From Cinnamomum chago (lineage: Eukaryota > Streptophyta > Magnoliopsida > Laurales > Lauraceae): a stretch of DNA of 64,000 nucleotides. Positions 34,253-43,242 of this stretch are shown piece by piece (the stretch's first letter is position 1; each line of letters begins with the position of its first letter). The stretch covers positions 33,460,501 through 33,524,500 of the forward strand of contig CP142453.1 of assembly GCA_038049695.1 (NCBI GenBank), given 5' to 3'. A program made the translations under genes and the position numbers. The notes beneath the pieces were generated by a model. The model was given only the letters and a program-made list of their open reading frames with translations, was not told the origin of the DNA and made no database searches.

Positions 34253-36493
34253 GCAAATGAAGAACAAGCGACCAAAGCTTTAACAACTCTCCTTTACAAC
34301 CAACAGTATCATATATCGGAGGGTATCCGCCAAGGAGAGGTAATCTTTTTCCCGAAGGATACTTCATGGCTCATGACAATCTATGCCAGTCATATCTTTG
34401 AACACAAAAGTTGCAAACTGGTTGCCATTTCTCAATGCATGACTACATATGCTCATGATTATATATGCATTCAATGTTCATGCTGTTTTGTATGAGTGAG
34501 CTTTCAAAATGCTTATAGTGGAAAGTTTCATTATTTATGTTCATTAACAAGAATATTATCAGGAAATGTAAGGAATATGGTAAAACTCGGGGAATTGTTG
34601 TGGTTGGCACATAGTTAAATCATATATCGATTTGGTTGGAAAATGGTGAATGAAGTCCAAAACAAGCATAAATTAAGTTGCATTATAAAACTTAACTCCA
34701 TATAGCATAGTTACTTCATTTATGTAACATCTACTCATATCATGCCTATGCTATTAATACAGTCTTTATCATTCTTTTGAAATATACATTCTAACAAGCA
34801 TTTTCTCATTATTGCGATATGCAGGAGTCCGGTCGCCTTCGTTGCATACCAACAAATCCAGATAAATATATTTGAGAGTTGACAAAACAGCAGAAGAGCT
34901 ACGTCAGGCAGGTTGGGCTACAACACCTTGCAGAAATAGATCGCATGGTCATTGATCATCCACTAATTACAACACTAGTCGAGAGGTGGTGCCCTGAGGC
35001 CAACTCTTTCCACTTCCCATCGGGCGAGGCAACTATCACCCTTGAAGATGTTACGTACTTATATGGGCTGCCTATAAATGGCAGTTTGGTGAGTGGACGG
35101 ACTTCCTCAGGAAGGATGGTCCAGGAAATTTGTCAAGAGGTTCTAGGGTTGACCTCACAGAAAAAATTGGATCATGTGGGGATAACGGTAAAATTTAAGT
35201 GGCTTGAAGATAACTTCAAGGCGGAGAAACTAGCGTAGAAAAATAAGCTCAAGAAATACAAGGAGCATGAGATCTTCGCCACTCGTGCCTATCTATTATT
35301 CCTTGTTTCCGGTCAAATTGTGACTCAAACTTCTGGTGCCCGCAGACCCGCCTATTTACTCGAACTGTTTAAAGAGTTCAAACCTTATGCATGGGCACCA
35401 GCATATCTTGCCAACCAATATAGGATGTTGTCAAATGCATCCCGATGGAGTCCTAAAGAGATAGTGGCTGGAGAGGAGGGGACGATGAGCAAGGCAAGAA
35501 AGAGGGTCATCAACTAAGGACACCAACTGGGCCGCTACAGCTATTATAGGTTTGGCTATGTTCTTTTTAACATTATTTGACTAATTAACTAATTTGGCTG
35601 TAACAGGTTGATTAAAACAATTATTTTGTGCAGCTATGGGCTTATACGAGGATGTCTATCGAAAAGTGTCCCCAGCTAAAGGAGTCTTGGAAAAAGGATA
35701 TTAAGTTCCCACTTTTTAGAACTTGGCAAAAGAGGCTGCCAAAAAACCTCGGCCTAGCAACGGTGAAAGAAGTTAGGAAGCAGATAAATGTTATGCCTGC
35801 TGATGGGGTAATCAAGCTAAACATTGTATTAAGATATTCATTTTCCTTACTTAATCCCCGGAGTTTTTTTGATCTAATAATGTTATCTTTTATTGTTGTT
35901 TTTTGCAATTCACTTGGCAGCCATATTCTGGCCTTGGGAAGAAGTTTCTGAATAAGGTTTCAAAGGTTGATCGCAGTCTGATGTCGTCATCCACAGTCTT
36001 GATCTTCTATTGGATTGTTGATCGACATAATACTTGGCGGGTTATGAAATAGTTCGGACTAATGCAAGTAGTCCCATCGCCTTTCAACATCCCAATCACT
36101 AGACGAGAACAGACTACCCATCATGTGATTGATTGTAGCCAGAATATGGATAAGGAGGTGGAGGCGTTGTGGGATGCAAGAAGTGAACTTGGACTACGTG
36201 GTGTGGAGGATACTATAGCCCAGCATACGGAGGAGTATATGTTGTGGTACCGCGAGAACATGGTCATGTATGTTGGCAGAGAAGCGCATGCGGAGCAACC
36301 TGCCGTAGCCGACCAGACTAATGGACCCGATGTGGCCAGTTTACCCATTGTGCCTGATGCAGACAATGTTCCTACTGCACCTAATGTCAATATTGTACCC
36401 ACCGTCCCACAAAAGCATGTGAGATATACACTGTGTTATCATTCATACTGTGATTCACATATTCATTATTTAATTTCTACAACTATCCATTAA
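34253..36493 (+). pseudogene. Plant mobile domain protein (transposon-derived), several exons
   Basis: Exon 34253-34339 (29 codons, ANEEQATKAL..., flanked by TTTGTAG and GTAATC) joins in phase to an exon from 34825 (after GATATGCAG): GRLRCIPTNPDKYI. A plant mobile domain follows: LVERWCPEANSFHFP, GEATITLEDVTYLYGLPING, then YAWAPAYLANQYRM. Further blocks are LWAYTRMSIEKCP (35634) and MQVVPSPFNIPI (36062). In-frame stops lie at 34873, 35236 and 35515. Plant mobile domains occur in transposons and in host proteins such as MAIN. The Ulp1 and MULE neighbours argue for transposon origin here. Confidence 0.78.
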
Positions 36494-37533
36494 TGAGAGG
36501 ATACACGTTGTGAATGTGTGCAGGTCTAGGATCTGGTGCTTCGGATAGAGCGCTCCCTTCAGTGGGCCTCACGCAAGAACACTCTGATAAAGAAGTTGAA
36601 CCTGTCAATATCGAAAAAGTTGGCTAAGTTCAAGGCCTATTTTGAGACAAGTTGGGAAGACCTCTCAATGGATGGGTGCAGCAGCTCACAGTTTGAGGAG
36701 GATTTGGCAAAGAAGAAAATTGCAGTCACTTCTGTAAGCATGAAGAAAGCTGCTGTGAAAAGTCCTGGGAAGAAGAGGAAAAACAATAAATGACCACCTG
36801 TGTCGGTGGAAGACACTCCTCCACATAAGGCTGATGAAACAGGAACGATACCGCCTTCCCTTACACAACATGGCTATGAAGCGCAACCGATGCCCCCTTC
36901 CCCTCCACAGCACAACGAACCAGCTGAGGGACAACCACAGATTCTAGACTGACACGAATTTCAGGAAGTCCTATGCACACCGCCAATCAGCAGATCATTG
37001 TTCGCATCCCCAGTTCCGGTCTCAAGCTCTTCGCCTTAGTGGTTTCGGCCCCTTTGGCCAGTTTACATTCGTTAGTGTGGAGGATAAAACAAATGCCACA
37101 TATGTGCAAAGTCCCTGTGAAATTTGATGACTATGTCCATTTTATTGTTGAGCCTGATTATGTGCTGTCTGAAACTGACAAGTTCTTTCTCAAAGGCTTC
37201 AAGGAATACTATGCGAGAAGGTAAACTGACAAGATCTACTAATGTGTCTTGCAGGTGGGCTGGCTAAACGAAGGTTACAGCCATTTTGACTGGTCTGACC
37301 TATACCTGTGGTCATGGGAGGAGAAGACGGACATACCGCATCAACATAACTCCAACGATTGTGGAGTGTTTGCATTGGCATTCGCTACACACTGTGTGCA
37401 CCGCCTCCCAATCAGCTTTACGCAGTCCCATATCCCATACTTCCGCAACAAGATTGTCGTGGAGATATTCAAGAGGAGTTGGCAACTAAATGCTAACAGG
37501 CTGGGTCTCACTGATTTGATGGACTACCCATGA
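36494..37533 (+). pseudogene. Ulp1-type SUMO protease domain (C-terminal half), MULE-associated
   Basis: A basic linker (KKAAVKSPGKKRKNNK, 36740-36792) and a Pro-rich stretch precede a C48 protease end: LYLWSWEEKTDIPHQHNSND, then CGVFALAF, with the nucleophile Cys in the DCG triad. It ends at LTDLMDYP and a stop at 37531. The segment that should contain the catalytic His is not seen; the frame breaks around 37224, just before. It is therefore an incomplete, probably dead protease. Ulp1-like domains next to plant mobile domains are known from Kaonashi-type MULEs. Confidence 0.75.
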
Positions 37534-37820
37534 AATAACTGGCTGGAAGGTATACCGCGTTGAAGATTAGCATTTGAACTCTTTTTACAATGGTTATTTT
37601 TTGTAAACTTCTTGATTTTTAGCAATGTGGATGTACATATTTGAACCAGGATGAATGTAAATAGACATTTATGTTAAATGATGATGCATGCAGCTATTTA
37701 CTGTTTGATCTCTTTATATGATGAATGTAGACTTCTTAATTAGATGGATCCAATATCAATGTATGTCGTATATGACAACCCAAATGATTTTGGCAGTTTC
37801 CTTGAAATTTTTCTTTGCAA

Positions 37821-38213
37821 ATAGTCGATATCGACCATTTGTAGGATCATTAAAATGGTCGATATCGACAATTTAACTGGATGCTCATTCCCTGCAGATT
37901 TTTAACCATCCAGTTAAATGGTCGATATCGACTATCTTATGTCATTAAATTTGTCGATATCAACCATTTTACTGGATGGTTATTTCCCTGCAGATTTTTT
38001 TATTCCAGTTAAATGGTCGATATCGACTATTTTAAAATAGTCGATTTCGACCATTTAACTGAATGGCCATTCCCTGCATAATCTTTTATTCCAGTTAAAT
38101 GGTAGATATCGACTATTTAAAAGACATTGAAATGGTTGATAACGATCATTTACTGGATGATTATTTTCCCTGTAGTTTCTTTGATTCCAGTTAAAAGGTC
38201 GATATCGACAATT
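37821..38213. repeat. Array of nine GGTCGATATCGACC-type palindromes
   Basis: Copies lie at about 37821, 37853, 37916, 37947, 38011, 38035, 38098, 38129 and 38193. The consensus is AAATGGTCGATATCGACCATT, with one or both arms often ending in ACTAT or ACAAT. They come in pairs inside a larger unit of about 86-96 bp, bounded by TTAACTGGATG...CCCTGCAGATTTTT and ATTCCAGTTAA, which is itself an inverted repeat. The array lies between the 3' ends of the Ulp1 gene and the MULE transposase. Confidence 0.9.
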
Positions 38214-38605
38214 CATAGTCTGATAGCTACCAACAAATTCTGGCCATTTGGATGGTAATGTCCGAAGCGACATACATGAGTCTGAACATGTAACATAATG
38301 GGTAGTGCATGAATATCAGCAGAAGGCAATTACTATATATAGCTGACTTGGACAGAGAATGGCAATTAAGAGAGGATCATATTTCATTTCACTTCAACAA
38401 TCAATTTTACCAAAAAATTTCTTTCCTGTACAAGCTGACACCATTGCCCAAAAAAATAGTTGACCGTTTACAAATTGGTCTACAATACAAGCGTCACTTA
38501 TAATACTACCTCAAAAAAGGATATATATACATCACCAACACATATACAACTATGAAGGCCTCAAAATGGAATCAAAAGCTAAGAACCTCTCCTTCACTCA
38601 TACAG

Positions 38606-39553
38606 TCAAGTGAGGGATGGAGGATTACGACAGCTTCCACAGTTATGTCCCCTTCCCCTACAGTTCAAGCAGGTTACCACCTTCCACTGACGGCAACTGT
38701 CTTCGGTTCAAAGCCTCTTCGTATGAGGACGTCCTGGCTGTTTGGTAGCTATAGGTGGAAGGACCCTCATATCTGATGTATGCTCCCACTGCTTGTTGTC
38801 TCGAGTGGCACGTATAAGTTCACTGTACGTGGAACGATACACTGCTAACCGATATAAATGCTCGCAGAAATCGTACGGATCATAATTTCTGACTTTCATT
38901 GATGCCAGTGCGTGACAACAAGGGATGCCCAATAGCTCCCATTTCCGACACGTGCATGTTCTTCATTCGAGATTAACCATGCCGACGTATTCCACAGATT
39001 GAACTTGAAATTCAACTAGGCCAGCCACGCGAACATGAACTCGGCGACCTTCCTCCATTTCTTGGCTAAGCATTTTCTCTGCATACGGAGTAAGACGAGT
39101 GGCCACCGCTTAGGACAAGAGCTGACGTTTTTGAAAGAACTCCATTAACTTGGCACGTATCTCTTCTAGCTGTTTAGTAATAGGTAGGACTCTTATGTCT
39201 CTTAATAGACTGTTAGTGCACTCGGGCGCATTGCTAGTTAGCATTTCATACTGACGCCCTTGTACGTATGCATTCACCCAACGCTCCCGGTCAATTGCGT
39301 CGAAATAGTTGAACGCGTCTTGGCTGATTGCACGTATATCCGTCATATAAGCTTCGTACTCACAAGGCCTATATGACTTTGTCGTATACCAAAATTTCAG
39401 CACGATAGCCCCATCACTGAAAGCTGCCTTTATGTTTTCTGCAATATGGCAGCAACAGTAACAATGCATTGCTGCAGGTATGGTGTTTTTGAGCGTTGGG
39501 ACAAGACCCTTTTGACGATCCGAAACAATAGTCAAATTGGAGGGCTCTCCCAA
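38606..39553 (-). pseudogene. Mutator-like (MULE) transposase, C-terminal part, interrupted by element B
   Basis: The MULE domain is seen as LTIVSDRQKGLVPTLKNTIP, then AMHCYCCCHIAENIKAAF and APECTNSLLRDIRVLPITKQ. A SWIM zinc finger follows (CTCRKWELLGIPCCHALASM, C-x-C...C-x-H), then a CX2CX4HX4C knuckle (CLNCRGRGHNCGSC) and a stop at 38606. At least three stops or frameshifts interrupt it (for example near 39112 and 38955). The N-terminal half is missing because the LTR of element B starts at 39554, right before EPSNLTIVSD. It should continue past the right end of the window. Confidence 0.88.
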
Positions 39554-42240
39554 TGATGGGCCTGGCCTTTTGTCCTCTCCTTCCGCCCAGGGCTATTGGG
39601 GTCCCGCGAAGGAGAAAAGCGAGTCATCAACATTTTTTTGTAAGGGTATGCCAGATTTTCTATTTTACTTCAGAATTCGAAGTGGTGATCCGGAGATTCA
39701 CCTTCACAAGTAGAAAAGAAATCTAACTTTCCATTGCACATATATTTAAAGAAAGAGACACAATATTTTTTTAATGCCGTGAGAGGCGGTTTCATTTTGT
39801 TTGCCGTGAAAGGCAATTTTTGTTTGTTTGTCGTGAAAGTCGATTTGTGCCGTGAAAAGCGATTTGTGCCGTGAAAGGCGATTTACAAATCTCAACAGTA
39901 ATGAAAGACAAGAAATGTGATTTTTTTATCTCTTTACAAAAGAATACAAAATACAATTAAAAAAGTGAGAAAAGGAATCTAACTTCTCAGGAGATTGCTG
40001 GGACTCGTTCAAATCGACGGTCGCAAGTCATGAATGGATTTGCCTTCGTCCTTCAGATGAGAACACATGATGCTTTAATTCTTTGGCTCGACTTGGACCT
40101 CAGTTTTTTAGAGGATAAAGGCCAAGGACAGGTTCTATATCCAATAAAAAAAACCGAGTAAAGGGGCTGAAAAACCGCGTCTAGGCCATGTTGGACAGAA
40201 GGAGAGGGGATCTTGGGGGGTGGCCCCCCAAGAGACTTTGATCACCATGTGGTGTTTCTTGTAGTAGAGTTCCTTCAAAGAATGAGAGCTTGTTTGCGCA
40301 GAGATTTCTTTGAAAACTCTTCGAGATTTTTCTTGGATTTTTCTGGACTCTTTCTTCTTGGAATGACCCCCCTTTTATAGGCTTTTGGTGGCCATAAGGT
40401 GGGTTTATAAGCATTGATGGCATTAATGCTCCATGATGAGAGGAGTTACAAGTTTTAATCCTTTGATTTTGTAACTCCTTTTTCCTTGAATATGATTGGC
40501 CGATGGAGAATGATGGGCATTTAATCGCCCTTAATCTCCATGATGAGAGGAGTTTCATGGTTTTAATATCATGATTACTTGGACTTATAACTCCTTTATC
40601 CTTGAATCTCATTGGGCCATCCAAAATAATGGGTTAATGACCGCATTAAGTTGTCATAAAATGGGTCAATTAACTGCATTAAGTGGTCGCCAGGGCATCT
40701 GAAGAGTCGCGAGTCGTGCCGCGTCTTTTGGAATTCTTCTTGTGACGACCGCCGATGGACCCACATGTTGTTTGATATTGGATGACGATGCAACTTCAGA
40801 CATTGATTGGTGCCAGTGGGCTGGTGACATCTGTCTTGTTGATTTCTCGATCGGTCGGACAGAAGGTGTACTTTTTTGGTCAACCGGTTGGCGATCTTGG
40901 AGCGATCAATGAAGATTTCATGCTTTTGACGGCCGATCCGAAATGTTGATGAAGATCAGCCGATTTCAAGCATCAATAATCAAACTTTTGGAAAACCACA
41001 GGGGCTAGAATTCCCGAAACGCTAAAAGAGTCGAAAAACGGGCCACCTGGTGAAAATTCGGCGACCATGAGCTGGGGTCGCCGACGAGGTTTTTTCCCCT
41101 TCCGGTCGCCGTTTCTCGACCGTTTTTCGATCTTTTTTATTCTTTCTTTCTCTTGTATTTTTCTTGACATTTCTCCTCATTTATTGGCTTCATTCTCCTG
41201 AAGAAAACCTGATGAGAAACCGCACAAATCGAAGCACAAAGTTTTCTATCTTCCGGAAAGGGCAAAAACTGTAGTTAATTTTCGGTCAAGAGTCAAAACT
41301 AGGTCAAACGATGTCGGAATGACCTAAAATTTGAGGTGAAGCCTCCTGAGCAGTAGATAGGACCAACCATGGGCTTTATCTGAGTTTTAAAGCCATGTGG
41401 CCTCCCGTCGTCAGTAGACTTGATTTTGCCACGGGGAAGATGTCGCGTTTTGATGTACGGTCAACCGATGTCCGATCGACTTGAATTTTGACAAGGAGCC
41501 TATTGGAGTCATTTTTAGATGATCCATTAGCTCTGATTTGGATGTCATGGTCCCAGGGTGCTCCGCCGCTGGTAGCCTTGATTTTGTTTCGGAGCGTCAA
41601 AGTCGGGTCAAACATTGTCGGAATGACCCGAAATTTGATGTGCAGCCCTTTAGAAGTATGTTGAAGCCACCTATGTCCTCTGTTTGATGGGTGATGGCCT
41701 CAATAGTTCTTGCCGCCGAGAGGCTTGATTTTACTGCTCGAGGGTTCATGGAGGGTCAAACGTTGTCGGTTTGACTTGAAATTTGACATGGGGCATTTTG
41801 AATGTATTTTGAGACCATCCGTGGGCTCTTATCGACGTTTTGATGTCTTCGACGCCGTCGCCGCCAGGAGCGCCTATTCAGCTGTCGGAGGAGTGAAGTT
41901 AAGTCAAATGATGTCGGAATGGCCTAAAACTTGATGTAGAGCCTCCTAGTGACATCTTGGGGCCAACTGTGTGCTTTGTTTTATGTATTAGGGTCTCTGG
42001 TTTCGCCGCCGCCGAGAGCGCCTGCTTAGCTGTTGGAGGAGTGAAGTTATGCCAAATGATATTAAAATGGCCCGAAACTTTAGATCTACCCCTCTTTTGG
42101 CTGTCTTGAAGGATCTTGCAGTTTTTGTTTGATTTTGACGAGATTTGATGCTTGAAGTAGCATTGCCTGTTTGTAGTACGATGCGGCTTCATGCAACTTC
42201 TTGATGTTGAAGAGGCAAAGTGACATTTTTGGTGTCAACA
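39554..42240 (-). repeat. 3' LTR of element B (2.69 kb)
   Basis: The minus strand begins TGTTGACACCAAAAATG at 42240 and ends ...GGCCCATCA at 39554. The matching 5' LTR end starts at 63510. The two are clearly more diverged than the LTRs of element A. A GCCGTGAAAGGCGATTTGT motif is repeated five times at 39775-39895 here, but four times in the other LTR (63741-63835). A larger tandem repeat is listed separately. Confidence 0.88.
41303..42115. repeat. About 150-bp tandem repeat inside the LTR of element B
   Basis: Six diverged copies each begin GGTCAAACGATGTCGGAATGA or a close variant (about 41303, 41460, 41607, 41753, 41902 and 42052). They go on with (C)CTAAAATTTGATGT, CCATGGGCT and GCCGCCGAGAG-like parts. 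The period is 146-157 bp. There is no coding frame. Confidence 0.82.
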
Positions 42241-42255
42241 GATGCCCCCTCGAGG
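42241..42255 (-). promoter_or_regulatory. Polypurine tract of element B
   Basis: The minus strand reads CCTCGAGGGGGCATC immediately before the LTR start TGTTGACACC. Confidence 0.7.
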
Positions 42256-42344
42256 TACAGCGACGAGTAGCTTTTGGAGTCGATGTGCCTCGAAAAGAAA
42301 CTTGAAGGATAGCTTTTGACTTGACCAAGAGTCTTTGAGCATCA

Positions 42345-43050
42345 TTTTTTTTAATAGCCAAGACCTTGTGACCTAACAAGCTGTATGTGACATGTTGGGG
42401 GTCAGATTTGGTTTTGGTTTTGGTTTTGACCTTGTGACCTAACAAGCTGTATGTGGCGAGCTAAGGGGTCATGATCTGGTTTTTTGGTTTTGGCCTTGTG
42501 ACCTAACAAGCTGTATGTGGTAAGTTAGGGGACCAGAGTTTGGTTTTTTGTGGAATATCAAGTTCAAGATTTTGGCTTAATTTGGTTCATGAGGTTGGAT
42601 GGTTTGGATTTTTGGAAACTCATGAGGCATCTCTTTTTTTTTTTTTTTTTTTTGAATGGTTCAATCAACTCAAAAGAGGCATGGAACCATTTTGTATGCT
42701 CTTGGTAAAGGAGATTTTTTATAGGAAGCCCCATTTAGTGCCTAGGTGGTCAAACGTGGCTCATGTGGGCCAACCCATGGGATCTTAAGCTTTTAAAGAT
42801 AACCTAGATCTCATGTGGTGTCATTTTGTAAAGAATATCTAAAAATATCTCTTGTTAGCAGATAATATCTAAAAATATTCTTATTTGGAGAGAATTTCTC
42901 AAGCTTCCTTGTTTTTGGGAGAGGTTTTCTCAAAGTATCTTTCTTTGGGAGAGAATCTTTCAAGTTTCCCCTCTTTTGGGAGAGAATTTCTTAAAGAATC
43001 TTCTTTTTAGGAGAGAATATCTGAAATCTCCTTTCTTTTAGGAACGTTGC
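42345..43050. repeat. Two small tandem repeats upstream of the antisense gene
   Basis: CCTTGTGACCTAACAAGCTG occurs three times (about 42363, 42430 and 42494; period about 65-70). From 42888 to 43045 a unit GGGAGAGAATTTCTCAAAG..TCTTTCTTT repeats about four times with a 40-45 bp period. Confidence 0.8.
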
Positions 43051-43111
43051 TAATTTTTAGCACTTACCTTCTAATTTTTCTCCTTGTTTCTTCTTTTGGT
43101 TTGCTCTCCTT

Positions 43112-43119
43112 TATAAAAG
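43112..43119 (+). promoter_or_regulatory. TATA box of the antisense gene in element B
   Basis: CCTTTATAAAAGCAAGG on the plus strand lies 131 bases before the ATG at 43243, followed by a pyrimidine-rich leader. It drives away from the 3' LTR, opposite to pol. This is assigned by sequence and spacing. Confidence 0.6.
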
Positions 43120-43242
43120 CAAGGTGAGGTTGGATTTTTGCTTCATTGCTTTCTTTATGCAAGAGTCTTTAAGAGTGCTCCAAGATCAAGAACTTCCCTT
43201 CTTCTTCAAGAATCTTCAAGTTCTCTTTCTTCTTCTCCATCC

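Larger units (their letters stand above)
26073..39553. mobile_element. Probable Mutator-like element with plant-mobile-domain/Ulp1 gene (extent tentative)
   Basis: A plus-strand gene with plant mobile domain and Ulp1-type protease parts (34253-37533) converges with a minus-strand MULE transposase (38606-39553). The 3' ends are separated by a palindrome array. MULEs that carry a Ulp1-like protease are a known plant class (Kaonashi type). The right part is cut at 39553 by element B, and the rest should lie beyond the window. The left limit is a guess: GGAAAAAGCCCCCAAGGACC at about 26073 looks MULE-terminus-like, and the same 20-bp palindrome appears at 26179. A hAT element (27779-32789) sits inside. 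Confidence 0.5.

Noticed and set aside
34253..37533. Host gene of the MAIN/mobile-domain type
   Set aside because: Three in-frame stops, the attached Ulp1 part and the neighbouring MULE transposase fit a transposon gene better.
37821..38213. CRISPR or phage-type operator array
   Set aside because: Plant DNA; palindromes with shared, not unique, intervals; no cas genes.
40181..40883. Two minus-strand frames within the LTR of element B
   Set aside because: LTR sequence; no domain, no codon pattern, and not needed to explain the element.
41303..42115. CRISPR-like regular repeats
   Set aside because: Units are diverged, have no unique spacers and lie in an LTR of a plant retrotransposon.
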